DNA from: Nitrospira sp.
GTDB lineage: Bacteria; Nitrospirota; Nitrospiria; Nitrospirales; Nitrospiraceae
Assembly (NCBI GenBank): GCA_013140455.1
Contig: JABFSU010000044.1
Location: 29,262 to 93,261, forward strand
Direction of reading: 5' to 3'
Length of the DNA: 64,000 nucleotides
A model generated the notes under the pieces. The model saw only the letters and a program-made list of their open reading frames with translations, was not told where the DNA came from and ran no database searches. The position numbers were made by a program, and so were the translations under genes. Shown here piece by piece: positions 1-8,960 of the stretch; position 1 is the first letter of the stretch, and each line of letters begins with the position of its first letter.

Positions 1-790
1 CGCCCTCTTTGACCGACACCTCCGAGAGATGGAAATACATGGAGTAGAAACCTAGTCCATGATCAACATAGACTCCTTTGCCAGAGAAAATGTGATCGAC
101 CGTCAGCCGCACCACCCCGTCATTCGTCGCGAGCACGTCGGTTCCCTGAGGAGCCCCGATGTCTTCTCCATTGTGGGGATTCCTGGCCTGACCGTTCATG
201 ATTCGCACGCTGCCGAAAATCCCCGTGCGCTTGCCCCCGACCGGTTCCAGAAAGCCACCCTGCCAAAGCTTCGAGCGTGAATCCTCGGCCAGCGCCGCTT
301 TTACCTGATCCTGTTCAGCCTTCCACCGGGCCAGCGCCTTCTCATCCAAATCCACTTTTTCTTTCGGCAACTTCAAGTGCTCGACGCGAAACTTTTCTTT
401 GACCACCAGCACGTTCATGCTGACGTGCTTGGTCTGGTCGCCAGCCTTGATGTCCACCGCCAATTCATGGGTACCCGGCTCGTCCTGCATGTCGAGGCCC
501 AGCAATCCGACATACCCCGGAACTTCGCCGCTTCGCGGGTCCGGAAAGAACGACAGAGTCCGCCCCATGAACGTGCCCCGGACTTCTGCCAGAGAATCGT
601 TACCTGGCACTTTAATCAACACAATCTGTCCTTGTTTCCCGCTGTATTGTCCATCCGCCCCCTTCGGCGCGGGCATCGACCCAGGGACCAGTTCGATCGG
701 GAAAATGCTCGCGAGTAAGACAATCGCGGTAAGAATCATGCGATCGAATTGCGAGGCGCGCTGTTGGACGGCGTGGATCATGGCCTTCAT
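1..790 (-). CDS. Secreted/anchored M23 family metallopeptidase (3' end beyond window)
   Basis: This frame runs off the left edge, so only about the first 263 residues are seen. A hydrophobic stretch at residues 18-34 looks like a signal peptide or anchor. The C-terminal part is an M23 (LytM/lysostaphin-like) domain with the zinc motif HNGEDIG (H-x3-D) followed by the usual G-V-Y-V-D-H-G strand and a FHLS segment. The family cleaves peptidoglycan cross-bridges in the periplasm. The H and D ligands are intact, unlike in the EnvC-like protein further along. The start ATG at 790 overlaps the pafA stop as ATGA, so it is probably translationally coupled to the proteasome operon. Whether the final HxH ligand is present cannot be seen. 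Confidence 0.85.
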   Translation of the reverse strand, partial: MKAMIHAVQQRASQFDRMILTAIVLLASIFPIELVPGSMPAPKGADGQYSGKQGQIVLIKVPGNDSLAEVRGTFMGRTLSFFPDPRSGEVPGYVGLLGLDMQDEPGTHELAVDIKAGDQTKHVSMNVLVVKEKFRVEHLKLPKEKVDLDEKALARWKAEQDQVKAALAEDSRSKLWQGGFLEPVGGKRTGIFGSVRIMNGQARNPHNGEDIGAPQGTDVLATNDGVVRLTVDHIFSGKGVYVDHGLGFYSMYFHLSEVSVKEG

Positions 791-2181
791 CGAGAGAACC
801 TCGTTCCTGACACTTGTGAGACTAATTCTTCGACCCGACGATTCGTGGCGCTGAACGGATCCATGCAGAGAATCGTCTCTTCCCAATACCCGTTTAGCTT
901 GAGATAGGTCCAGTCCACGGTATAGGACCTGTTCTTGGCCCTGGCAAACCGGATAAAGTCGCCACGCACTTTGGCTCGCGTGGTTTGCGGCGGCGTCGAC
1001 ATCGCCCGCTGCACCGCCGCCTCCTCCACAACCCGCTCGATGAGCCCCTTGGACTCCATGAGATAATATAATCCTCGTGTCCGTTTCACATCATGGAATT
1101 GCAAATCCAGCAGGTACACACGGGGATCGTCCCATCCACAGCCTTTTTTATCGACATACGACTGAATGAGGTGCTTCTTGGTCACCCAGTCCACCTGATG
1201 GACCAGTTGCATCGGATCATCTTCCAACCGGTCCAGCAACGTCGCCCATTTGTGAAACACGTCGTCATGGACTGGATCGTGTTGCTGCTGCGCTAAATAC
1301 TGCTGCGCGCGATCGAGGTAGACCCGTTGAATTTCGATGGCCGTCATCTGGCGTCCGTCATCCAGCTTCACCTTCTTCTTCAAGGTCGGATCGCGCGAGA
1401 TCTCTCGAATGGCCTTGACCGGATCCTCCAACTCCATCCCTTGCACGGCATAGCCATCTTCGATCATCGAGAGCACCAACGCGGCCGTGCCCACCTTCAC
1501 ATAGGTGACGAACTCCGACATATTGGAGTCCCCGACGATAATATGCAGCCGACGGTAGCGCTCTGCATCGGCATGCGGCTCATCGCGAGTATTGATAATG
1601 CTGCGAGAGGACGTGGTGGAGGACGACGTTTTCTCGTGAATATGCTGCGCGCGCTGAGAAATGAAATATTGCGGCTTCCCGGACACCTTCAGCACTTTGC
1701 CTGCTCCGCCGTAGACTTGCCGGGTGACGAAAAAGGGAATCAGCTGCTCCGTGACCTTCCAGAAATCCACGTCGCGCCGCATCAGAAAGTTTTCATGACA
1801 GCCGTAGGTATTCCCGAGCGAATCCGTATTGTTCTTGAAGATGTAAATCTCGCCGGACAGGCCCTCTTCGCGCAGCCGCTCTTCCGCCGCGGGAAGACAG
1901 GCTTCCAGCAACCGCTCACCGGCTTTATCGTGAATGACGAGATCGAGAATATTGTCGCACTCGGGCGTGGAGTATTCGGGGTGACAGCCGGTGTCTTGGT
2001 AGAACCGGGCGCCGTTGACGAGGAATGCGTTGGAGGGCCAGCTGTTGGGGATCAGACCTTCAAAGATGTAGCCGAGGACTTTTTCCATCGGCAGATAGAT
2101 GCGCCCGTTCGGCGAGAAGATCAGGCCGTACTCATTTTCCAGACCGAAGATCCGCTGCTTTATAGAACCGGGAGATAGCAT
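787..2181 (-). CDS. pafA: Pup--protein ligase PafA
   Basis: This 464-residue protein belongs to the glutamine-synthetase-like Pup ligase/deamidase family. It carries GLENEYG near the N-terminus, HPEYSTPEC, FKNNTDSLGNTYGCHENF, INTRDEPHADAERYRRLH and GDSNMSE. The FKNNTDS form, the short N-terminus and the C-terminal PPQTTRAKVRGDFI segment match PafA rather than Dop. PafA uses ATP to phosphorylate the C-terminal Glu of Pup and joins it to substrate lysines. It is fifth in the mpa-dop-prcB-prcA-pafA series, 75 nt after prcA. No strong Shine-Dalgarno sequence precedes the ATG, so a slightly later start is possible. Its stop codon overlaps the following M23 gene. Confidence 0.93.
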   Translation of the reverse strand: MLSPGSIKQRIFGLENEYGLIFSPNGRIYLPMEKVLGYIFEGLIPNSWPSNAFLVNGARFYQDTGCHPEYSTPECDNILDLVIHDKAGERLLEACLPAAEERLREEGLSGEIYIFKNNTDSLGNTYGCHENFLMRRDVDFWKVTEQLIPFFVTRQVYGGAGKVLKVSGKPQYFISQRAQHIHEKTSSSTTSSRSIINTRDEPHADAERYRRLHIIVGDSNMSEFVTYVKVGTAALVLSMIEDGYAVQGMELEDPVKAIREISRDPTLKKKVKLDDGRQMTAIEIQRVYLDRAQQYLAQQQHDPVHDDVFHKWATLLDRLEDDPMQLVHQVDWVTKKHLIQSYVDKKGCGWDDPRVYLLDLQFHDVKRTRGLYYLMESKGLIERVVEEAAVQRAMSTPPQTTRAKVRGDFIRFARAKNRSYTVDWTYLKLNGYWEETILCMDPFSATNRRVEELVSQVSGTRFSR

Positions 2182-2256
2182 GAAGGATTACAACACAATA
2201 CACGGCCATAGAGCGAGCTTCAACTTCCACATCCGGCACACGACCTCACACCCACA

Positions 2257-2943
2257 TCAGGCCGTCAGGAGTTGCTGAACTTCACCCGGCGTGAGCCGCC
2301 TGAACTTGCGGCCGGTACGCGCCCGTTCGAGCACGGCCACTTCCAACCCTTCAGGGTTGAGCTTCTGATTGGCCGTCTGCTCCAGCGCAGACACGCAGAA
2401 ACCGAGCGCGGCTTTGAGAGACGGGGAAGGACCGGTCACCTTGTCCTTCATCGCCGCCAGCACCGCCTCAGACCGGCCGCCGATGACGGCGACGGTCTTT
2501 TCATCGATGATACTGCCGTCGAAGGAAATGCGGTAAATTTCATTCGCATGGCTGTTCAGCCCCACCTGGACCACGAGAATTTCCACTTCAAGCGGCTTCA
2601 TTTCCTGACTGAAGATGGTACCGAGACTTTGCGAATAGCCGTTGGCCAGCGAGCGAGCCGTGACATCTTCCCGGCTATACATGAAGCCCTTCAGATCGGC
2701 ATGACGGATGCCGGCCTTTCGGAGATTCTCAAACTCGCTGTACTTCCCGGCCCCGGCAAACGCGATACAGTCATACACTTCGGAGATTTTATGGAGCGAC
2801 GCGCTGGGATTATCCGCGGTGAACAACACCCCGTCCGCATATTCCATGGCAATACTTGAGCGGCCCTTGGCGATGCCCTTCTTGGCATACTCCGCCTTGT
2901 CCTGCATCATCTGCTCGGGAGACACGTAGTAGGGCATCGGCAT
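2257..2943 (-). CDS. prcA: 20S proteasome alpha subunit PrcA
   Basis: This 228-residue alpha-type proteasome subunit has the N-terminal YYVSPEQMMQDKAEYAKKGI segment typical of bacterial alpha subunits (gating N-terminus and H0 helix), followed by SLHKISEVYD and the alpha/beta core. It lacks an N-terminal catalytic Thr, as expected for the structural outer ring. Compared with actinobacterial PrcA it is short at the C-terminus and ends right after the RRLTPGEVQQLL helix, without the acidic tail. The start lies only 2 nt after the prcB stop, so the two subunits are almost certainly co-translated. A second ATG two codons later is also possible. Confidence 0.94.
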   Translation of the reverse strand: MPMPYYVSPEQMMQDKAEYAKKGIAKGRSSIAMEYADGVLFTADNPSASLHKISEVYDCIAFAGAGKYSEFENLRKAGIRHADLKGFMYSREDVTARSLANGYSQSLGTIFSQEMKPLEVEILVVQVGLNSHANEIYRISFDGSIIDEKTVAVIGGRSEAVLAAMKDKVTGPSPSLKAALGFCVSALEQTANQKLNPEGLEVAVLERARTGRKFRRLTPGEVQQLLTA

Positions 2944-2945
2944 CG

Positions 2946-3770
2946 TTACGTCTCCTTCGAGCGGCGGGCGGCCATCAACACATCATAGACCGCGCGGATC
3001 TTGTCGTTCGGCACATCCGTGATCCCCTGCGAGGTCACAAACTTGGCGGTCGGATAGATCCCCCGCACCAGATCGGGACCACCGGTCCCCACATCGTCGT
3101 CGGCGGCATTGTAGAGCGACATCAGCGCGAGCTTGAGAGCCTCTGATTCCGGAAGCTGACGCTGAAAATGTTCGCGCATGGTGTTCCGCGCGTCCTTCCC
3201 GCCTGACCCGATCGCATGATAATCCGACTCTTCATACCGTCCGCCGGTGAGGTCATATTTGAAGATGCGCCCTTCGTCGCGCTTGAGATCATATCCCACA
3301 TAGAGCGGCATCACGACGAGTCCTTGAAACACCATGGGCAGGTTTGCCTTCACCATCTGACCGAGCTTATTGGCCTTCCCTTCACACGACAGCGACATCC
3401 CCTCCAACTTTTCGTAATGCTCTAATTCGGTCTGAAACAGTTTCGCCATCTCGATGCAGGGCCCGGCCGCACCGGCAATAGCCATCGCCGAATGATCATC
3501 GATCTTAAACACTTTCTCGATCCGGCGGTCGGCGATTTGAAAGCCCTCCGTTGCCCGGCGATCGCCGGCAATCACCACGCCCTGCTGATACTTAATGGCC
3601 AGCACCGTGGTGGCCTGCGGAACCGTCAAGGCCCCTCCCCCTCGTGGCGAGTCCTGGGCACCGGGAAACACACCGCCACCGGTTCCTCCCAGCGTCAGTC
3701 CGGGATATTGCTTGGAGATAAAATCGAAGAAGCTCGACTCATCGTGGTTCGGCAAAAAAGGAAGATTCAT
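2946..3770 (-). CDS. prcB: 20S proteasome beta subunit PrcB (pro-form)
   Basis: This is a 274-residue catalytic beta subunit. After a Gly/Pro-rich propeptide of about 53 residues comes TTVLAIKYQQGVVIAGDRRA, which aligns with the mature N-terminus of bacterial PrcB. Thr54 would be the nucleophile, with Asp and Lys of the GDRRAT and IEKVF segments completing the site. ADDDVGTGGPDLVRGIYP is the conserved beta signature. The residue before the catalytic Thr is Ala (PQA|TTV), whereas beta subunits normally have Gly, which may affect autocatalytic processing. It follows dop after 27 nt; no pup lies in this gap, although pup sits here in actinobacteria. No clear Shine-Dalgarno sequence is seen. Confidence 0.94.
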   Translation of the reverse strand: MNLPFLPNHDESSFFDFISKQYPGLTLGGTGGGVFPGAQDSPRGGGALTVPQATTVLAIKYQQGVVIAGDRRATEGFQIADRRIEKVFKIDDHSAMAIAGAAGPCIEMAKLFQTELEHYEKLEGMSLSCEGKANKLGQMVKANLPMVFQGLVVMPLYVGYDLKRDEGRIFKYDLTGGRYEESDYHAIGSGGKDARNTMREHFQRQLPESEALKLALMSLYNAADDDVGTGGPDLVRGIYPTAKFVTSQGITDVPNDKIRAVYDVLMAARRSKET

Positions 3771-3797
3771 ATACGGCGCGTGACGCGGCTCCCTGGT

Positions 3798-5297
3798 TTA
3801 GGATTTCAACTTAGCGACTAACGCTTCGGCTGTCAGGCAACTCTCCAGCAGCACACCGGTCATGGCTTCCGTGCCTCGGTTCGGATCCATCAACGGGATC
3901 CGCGTGATAGTCGTATTCCCGAAATCGAACAGCACCGAGGTCCAGCTGACCCCGTAGAGTGAGGCGGCAAACTTGGCCGCGCAGCGCCCGCGGAAATAGG
4001 CGCGCGTCCCCGGAGGCGGCATCGTTTCCGCACGCACAATTTCCTCTTCACTGACGATACGCTTGATCAGGTTCCCTCGCTCGAGCGTATAGAAGAGCCC
4101 TCTGTCCGGCCGCACATCATGATACTGAAGATCCATGAGCTTGGCTCGTGGATCCGTCCACCCGCACCCCTTCCGATCCAAGTACGACTCGATCATATGG
4201 CGTTTGGCAACCCAATCTAACTCATCGACAAGAAGCCGTGGATCTTTCTCCAAACAATCCAGGACATGCTCCCATCGGCGCAAAACGTCCTGCATAATCT
4301 CAGAGGTCGGATGGTTCGCGTAATACGTCTTCGCGGCATCCCAATAAGCTCGTTGAACCGCTAAAGCCGTCGTCGGTCGTCCGCTTGAGAGTTTCAAGGA
4401 CTGCTTCATATCCAGATCGCGCGACACCTGCTTGACCGCGCGAACCGGTTCGTCCAACTCAATCTGCGGAAGCTCCGCTCCCGCTTCCAGCAGTTCCAGC
4501 ACCATACTCAAGGTTCCCACCTTCAGATAGGTGGAGAGCTCGGCCATGTTGGCATCGCCCACAATCACATGCAGCCGCCGATACTTGCCGTACTCGGCAT
4601 GCGGTTCATCCCGCGTATTGATGATCGGTCGCTTGACCATCGTGTTGAGATCGGCCAGGCATTCGAAAAAGTCGGCACGTTGGGAAATCTGATATTCGGC
4701 GGGACTCGTCTGATTCTCGGCGCCGACCTTGCCGGCCCCGGCGACAATCAGCCGAGTGACAAAGAACGGCGCCAGCACGCGGAGGATCTGATCGAACGGA
4801 ACAGCCCGGGAGACGAGATAGTTCTCGTGATACCCGTAACTGTTCCCTTTCCCGTCGGAATTATTCTTATAGACGACGCATTGTTCGCGTCCACGCGCGA
4901 GGGTCAACTCATTGAGGCTCTTGGCGAGGATCCGTTCCCCGATGCGTTCGAAGGCAACCACTTCCCTGGGGTTCGAGCATTCCGGAATGGAATATTCAGG
5001 ATGCGCCCCATCGACATAGAGCCGGCCACCGTTCGCCAAGACCTTATTCAGCTGGCGATTGTATTCAGGGTTGGGGCGTTCTCGCTCCCCCTCCACCTCG
5101 AATCCCCGTGCGTCCAAGAGGGGATTTTCGTTTTCATAGTCCCAAATGGCGTTGGGAGCCGGCAACCCGGGATAGTGACCGATCACGGCAATCGATCCGG
5201 CCACAGGATCCGATAGTGCCGCATCCTTGGCTGCAATACCGAACTCGGTTTCCGTACCGATTACGCGGGAGAAATTCGTCGACGGCTGGTCTTGCAT
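3798..5297 (-). CDS. dop: Depupylase/deamidase of Pup, Dop
   Basis: This 499-residue paralogue of PafA has the Dop-type features: IGTETEFGI at the N-terminus, an extra segment around residues 45-85 containing WDYENENPLLDARGFEVEGE (the Dop-loop region), YKNNSDGKGNSYGYHENYL, INTRDEPHAEYGKYRRLH and a C-terminal RAYFRGRCAAKFA. Dop removes Pup from substrates and, where Pup ends in Gln, deamidates it. In this genome Pup ends in Glu (see 50227-50424), so only the depupylase role seems needed. It is second in the operon, 15 nt after mpa. Confidence 0.93.
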   Translation of the reverse strand: MQDQPSTNFSRVIGTETEFGIAAKDAALSDPVAGSIAVIGHYPGLPAPNAIWDYENENPLLDARGFEVEGERERPNPEYNRQLNKVLANGGRLYVDGAHPEYSIPECSNPREVVAFERIGERILAKSLNELTLARGREQCVVYKNNSDGKGNSYGYHENYLVSRAVPFDQILRVLAPFFVTRLIVAGAGKVGAENQTSPAEYQISQRADFFECLADLNTMVKRPIINTRDEPHAEYGKYRRLHVIVGDANMAELSTYLKVGTLSMVLELLEAGAELPQIELDEPVRAVKQVSRDLDMKQSLKLSSGRPTTALAVQRAYWDAAKTYYANHPTSEIMQDVLRRWEHVLDCLEKDPRLLVDELDWVAKRHMIESYLDRKGCGWTDPRAKLMDLQYHDVRPDRGLFYTLERGNLIKRIVSEEEIVRAETMPPPGTRAYFRGRCAAKFAASLYGVSWTSVLFDFGNTTITRIPLMDPNRGTEAMTGVLLESCLTAEALVAKLKS

Positions 5298-5312
5298 AGA
5301 ATGATGAAACGA

Positions 5313-7082
5313 CTAGAGATAATGGCCCGTAGTCACGGTTTCAATCTGCCTGGACTCCGTCGGCCCGCCGCTGATCGTGCGAAGATGCACGATTTTTTCG
5401 CCCTTCTTGCCGGCTACCTTGGCCCAGTCGTCCGGATTAGTGGTGTTCGGCAGATCTTCATGCTCCTTGAACTCTTCACGAATGGCCCGGATCAGATCCT
5501 CCGAACGGAGCCCGACCCCTTCTTTCGCTATAGCCCGCTTCACCGCGTATTTCTTGGCGCGGGAGACAATGCCCTCAATCAACGCACCGCTGGCGAAGTC
5601 TTTGAAGTAGAGGACTTCCTTCTCCCCGTTGGCGTAGGTCACTTCAATGAACTTATTCTCCTCGGACGCCGCATACATCGTATCAACGGTGAGCGTCGTC
5701 AGTTTTTCAACCAGCGCTTTCCGATCGCCGCCATGCTGCGCCAACTCCTCCGGCGCAAAGGGCAATTCTGTGGAGACGTACTTTGAAAAGATATCCCGAG
5801 CCGCCGTGGCATCCGGACGGCCGACTTTGACTTTGACATCCAGCCGCCCCGCGCGCAGCACCGCCGGATCGATGAGATCCTGCCGATTGCTGGCCCCGAT
5901 CACGATGACGTTCCGCAAACGTTCCATCCCATCAATCTCTGAGAGAAACTGCGGCACAATTGTCGACTCGATGTCGGAAGAAATCCCCGTACCACGCGTC
6001 CGGAACAGGGCGTCCATTTCGTCGAAGAACACAATGACCGGATTGCCTTCAGCGGCTTGTTCTTTTGCCTTTTTGAAGACTTCCCGCACCTGCCGTTCGG
6101 ACTCACCGACATATTTATTGAGCAACTCCGGGCCCTTCACATGCAGGAAATAACTCCGGATTTGCCTTCCCGTGAGATGGCCCAACTTTTTAGCGATCGA
6201 ATTGGCGACCGCCTTGGCAATCAAGGTCTTTCCACAACCGGGAGGGCCATAGAGCAACACGCCCTTGGGAGCGCTCAGCTTAAACTCCGCGAACAGTTCA
6301 GCATGGAGGAATGGTAACTCCACGGCATCGCGGACATGTTCCAGTTCCTTCTGAAGCCCCCCGATATGCTCGTAGTCGACATCCGGTACTTCTTCGAGTA
6401 CTAAATCTTCGGCTTCAGACTTCGGCAGCTTTTCGATGACATACCCGGAACGAGGATCGTACAATAGATGATCGCCCACGCTGAGCCGCTCGGCCAAGAG
6501 CGGATCAGCTAATTCTGCGACTTTTTCCTCATCAAAATGCAGGGTGACCAGCGCGCGATTTCCCTCCAGCACATCTTTGAGCCGAACCACCTCGCCTTGC
6601 CCGTCGAAGCCCTTTGCCTCAATGACATTCAACGCCTCATTCAGTACGACTTCCTGCCCGCGGCGCAACGTCTTACCGTTGATCGCAGGAAGCAGGCTGA
6701 CCTTCATCTTCCGGCCGGACACGAACACGTTCGCTGTGCCGTCGGCATTCATGGAGGAATAGATGGCGTAGGAAGAGGGCGGCGCGGTCAGCTTCTCGAT
6801 CTCTGCGCGGAGCGCTTCGATCTGAGCTTTGGCTTCCTGCAGCGTCGCAACAAGCTTATCGTTCTGTTTAGTGGCGTGGTCGAGTTGGTAACGGGATTGA
6901 TACAGCCGACGGATTTCTTCTTCCATCGACTGAATTTGAACGCGAAGTTTGTCGACTTCGCGGGCATGGTCGTCGTTTTTTGAAATCACGTCCGCTTTCC
7001 CCTCTGACAACCGCTTCGTGATTTGCTTCACGGAATCTCGGAGGGACCGGATTCGGCTCGAACCGCTCTTCTTCTCTGCCAT
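5313..7082 (-). CDS. mpa: Proteasome-associated AAA+ ATPase (Mpa/ARC)
   Basis: This 589-residue ATPase recruits and unfolds pupylated substrates. Residues about 35-105 form an N-terminal coiled coil (the Pup-binding part of Mpa), followed by the double OB ring, then the AAA+ module with Walker A GPPGCGKT near residue 280, Walker B IVFFDEMDALF and the SNRQDLIDPAVLRAGR sensor region. The C-terminus ends GHYL, a penultimate-Tyr docking tail like the QYL of mycobacterial Mpa that inserts between alpha subunits. I chose the ATG at 7082 (MAEKK); a longer frame reaches 7115 but lies very close to the predicted transcription start. It is the first gene of the operon. Confidence 0.93.
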   Translation of the reverse strand: MAEKKSGSSRIRSLRDSVKQITKRLSEGKADVISKNDDHAREVDKLRVQIQSMEEEIRRLYQSRYQLDHATKQNDKLVATLQEAKAQIEALRAEIEKLTAPPSSYAIYSSMNADGTANVFVSGRKMKVSLLPAINGKTLRRGQEVVLNEALNVIEAKGFDGQGEVVRLKDVLEGNRALVTLHFDEEKVAELADPLLAERLSVGDHLLYDPRSGYVIEKLPKSEAEDLVLEEVPDVDYEHIGGLQKELEHVRDAVELPFLHAELFAEFKLSAPKGVLLYGPPGCGKTLIAKAVANSIAKKLGHLTGRQIRSYFLHVKGPELLNKYVGESERQVREVFKKAKEQAAEGNPVIVFFDEMDALFRTRGTGISSDIESTIVPQFLSEIDGMERLRNVIVIGASNRQDLIDPAVLRAGRLDVKVKVGRPDATAARDIFSKYVSTELPFAPEELAQHGGDRKALVEKLTTLTVDTMYAASEENKFIEVTYANGEKEVLYFKDFASGALIEGIVSRAKKYAVKRAIAKEGVGLRSEDLIRAIREEFKEHEDLPNTTNPDDWAKVAGKKGEKIVHLRTISGGPTESRQIETVTTGHYL

Positions 7083-7143
7083 GTGCCTACTCGCCGTAAC
7101 GCTAGGACACCGCACGCACTCGCATCTTCAAGCCAGTGAACGG

Positions 7144-7172
7144 ATTCTAACACCCGACCTGGGGGTGGTCAA
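7144..7172 (-). promoter_or_regulatory. Promoter of the proteasome operon
   Basis: On the minus strand TTGACC (7172-7167) and TAGAAT (7149-7144) are separated by exactly 17 nt. Transcription would begin near 7137, about 55 nt upstream of the mpa ATG. This is the only good promoter-like element seen before the mpa-dop-prcB-prcA-pafA genes. Confidence 0.6.
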
Positions 7173-7182
7173 CTACACGAGC

Positions 7183-7848
7183 TCACCGTGCACGCGAATC
7201 ATTGCGCGAATCAGGTGGCCACGCGGCACGAACTGCCGACTGCATATCGGCTGCTGCGTTCCCGACATTCTCTCGGCCGAGAATTCCACCGATCATCGCC
7301 ACGCCGAATGCCCCTGCGCCACGCACTGATTCGATTCGTTCGCGTGTGATGCCGCCGATGGCGAACACCGGCACCGATGAATGGCGGCAGGCGGCAGCCA
7401 GCACCGCTAATCCTAGAGGATCACCGAACTCCCGCTTCGATGGCGTCTCATAGATCGGGCCGAGGATCACGTAGTCGGCCCCGTCATCGCCGGCCTGTTG
7501 CACTTCTGTGACTGAATGCGCTGACACGCCGATGAGCCGATGCCGGCCCAGGACTCGGCGCACAACCGAAACCGGAAGACTGCTGGCGCGAAGGTGGACC
7601 CCGTCGAGATCCAATGCCACCGCCATATCAATACGATCATTGATGATCAACGGAACAGCACGATCTCGCGTCATCGCGCGAATCTGCTGCGTCAATGACA
7701 AGAGTTCTCGGGTCGGAAGATCACGCTCACGCAACTGGATTGCCGGCACACCGGCATCCACCGATTCCCGGAGGACGCGCTCAAGCGAGCGTCCGTGAAC
7801 CAGCGAACGATCCGTGACCAAGAGTAGACGGAAATTAACAGGCGGCAT
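7183..7848 (-). CDS. ThiE/TenI family protein (thiamine phosphate synthase or thiazole tautomerase)
   Basis: This 221-residue TIM-barrel protein has LLVTDRS, AIQLRERDL, INDRIDMA, LDGVHLRAS, IGVSAHS, YVILGPIYETPSKREFG and PVFAIGGI, all typical of the ThiE/TenI superfamily. True ThiE normally reads GVHLGQ(E/D)D, where an acidic residue helps bind the pyrophosphate and metal. Here the segment is GVHLRASSLPV, which fits TenI better. TenI aromatises the thiazole product of ThiG. The neighbouring thiS-thiG pair fits either role. It begins 96 nt after thiG. I am sure of the superfamily but not of the exact reaction. Confidence 0.8.
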   Translation of the reverse strand: MPPVNFRLLLVTDRSLVHGRSLERVLRESVDAGVPAIQLRERDLPTRELLSLTQQIRAMTRDRAVPLIINDRIDMAVALDLDGVHLRASSLPVSVVRRVLGRHRLIGVSAHSVTEVQQAGDDGADYVILGPIYETPSKREFGDPLGLAVLAAACRHSSVPVFAIGGITRERIESVRGAGAFGVAMIGGILGRENVGNAAADMQSAVRAAWPPDSRNDSRAR

Positions 7849-7944
7849 GAGTCAATCAGCAGACCACCAGAATGATCTGACCAGTGCGACCGAAAACCAT
7901 ACTTATTCGGGACTCATTCCGCCAGCACAGCACGAGACCCTCAA

Positions 7945-8721
7945 TTAGAGCATGCCCTCAATGGGACTACTCGCGGTCGCGTACAACTTTCTCGGAATAC
8001 GCCCGGCCTTGTAGGCCAACCGACCGGCATAGACCGCATATTTCATGGCTTCTGCCATGGCGATCGGATGCTGCGCTCCTGCAATCGCCGTGTTCATCAA
8101 TACCGCATCAGCACCGTACTCCATAGCCAGCGCGGCATCGGAAGCCGTCCCCACTCCGGCATCGACAATGATGGGAACTTTCACGGTCTCCATAATGATC
8201 TTGAGATTATACGGGTTGCGGATGCCCAGCCCCGACCCGATGGGCGCCGCCAGAGGCATCACCGCCGGACAACCGATGTCGACCAGCTTTTTCGCGACAA
8301 TGGGGTCATCATTCGTGTACGGCAATACGATGAACCCTTCTTTGACGAGAATCTTGGCGGCTTCGATGAGCCCCGCCGTGTCCGGGAACAGGGTTCGCTC
8401 ATCACCGAGCACTTCCAACTTCACGAGATCGGAGATACCGGCTGCCCGTGCGAGCCGTGCATACCGCACCGCGTCCTCGACCGTGTAACAACCGGCCGTG
8501 TTCGGAAGAATCGTGTACTTCTTCGGATCGATGTAGTCGAGGAGATTCTCTTTCGAACGGTCGGTGATATTCACGCGCCGTACCGCCACCGTGACCACAT
8601 CGGCGCCGGAGGCTTCAATCGCCTTTTTCGTCTCGGCAAAATCTTTATATTTTCCTGTGCCCACCCACAATCGTGAGCGAAACTCATGACCGCCAATTGT
8701 CAATCTATCGTTCGCGTCCAT
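7945..8721 (-). CDS. thiG: Thiazole synthase ThiG
   Basis: This 258-residue barrel enzyme forms the thiamine thiazole from deoxyxylulose 5-phosphate, a glycine-derived imine and ThiS thiocarboxylate. It shows [32 protein letters not shown], the Schiff-base Lys in VKLEVLGD, and the phosphate-binding [20 protein letters not shown] placed the start at the ATG at 8721 because AAAGGAG lies six bases upstream; a longer frame to 8748 has no such site. The first 17 nt overlap the extended 3' end of thiS. Confidence 0.93.
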   Translation of the reverse strand: MDANDRLTIGGHEFRSRLWVGTGKYKDFAETKKAIEASGADVVTVAVRRVNITDRSKENLLDYIDPKKYTILPNTAGCYTVEDAVRYARLARAAGISDLVKLEVLGDERTLFPDTAGLIEAAKILVKEGFIVLPYTNDDPIVAKKLVDIGCPAVMPLAAPIGSGLGIRNPYNLKIIMETVKVPIIVDAGVGTASDAALAMEYGADAVLMNTAIAGAQHPIAMAEAMKYAVYAGRLAYKAGRIPRKLYATASSPIEGML

Positions 8722-8953
8722 CCGATTCTCCTTTGCTCTCACATCCACCGCCGATAAACCCTAGGATCTCGATCCGGTCTCCTTCGCGAAGACTCCGCTG
8801 TCCAAAATCCTTCCGGTCGAGAATTTCAAGATTTAACTCTACGGCCACGCGCTCTGTCGCAATAGCCAGATCGCTCAATAGATCGGCAACCGTCCCGCCG
8901 TCCCGCCATCCGCGCGGTTCGCCATTCACCTGGATTTGAATCTCGTTGACCAT
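8705..8953 (-). CDS. thiS: Sulfur carrier ThiS with C-terminal extension
   Basis: This 82-residue ubiquitin-like sulfur carrier begins [11 protein letters not shown]. Its body matches ThiS ([35 protein letters not shown]). ThiS normally stops at the Gly-Gly that is adenylated and thiocarboxylated. Here the frame continues past GGG for 12 residues ([12 protein letters not shown]) and ends inside thiG. Activity would need either removal of the tail by a protease or a translation event that ends the protein at the glycines. The extension contains the thiG Shine-Dalgarno sequence, so it may be a chance read-through after loss of a stop. The start at 8953 fits a near-leaderless transcript. Confidence 0.82.
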   Translation of the reverse strand: MVNEIQIQVNGEPRGWRDGGTVADLLSDLAIATERVAVELNLEILDRKDFGQRSLREGDRIEILGFIGGGCESKGESDGRER

Positions 8954-8960
8954 GGCAATC

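Noticed and set aside
1327..2178. Plus-strand frame of 283 codons opposite pafA
   Set aside because: It is antisense to a well-conserved PafA and has no recognisable domain.
3771..3797. A hidden pup between dop and prcB
   Set aside because: The gap is only 27 nt, too short for pup; a full pup is present at 50227-50424.
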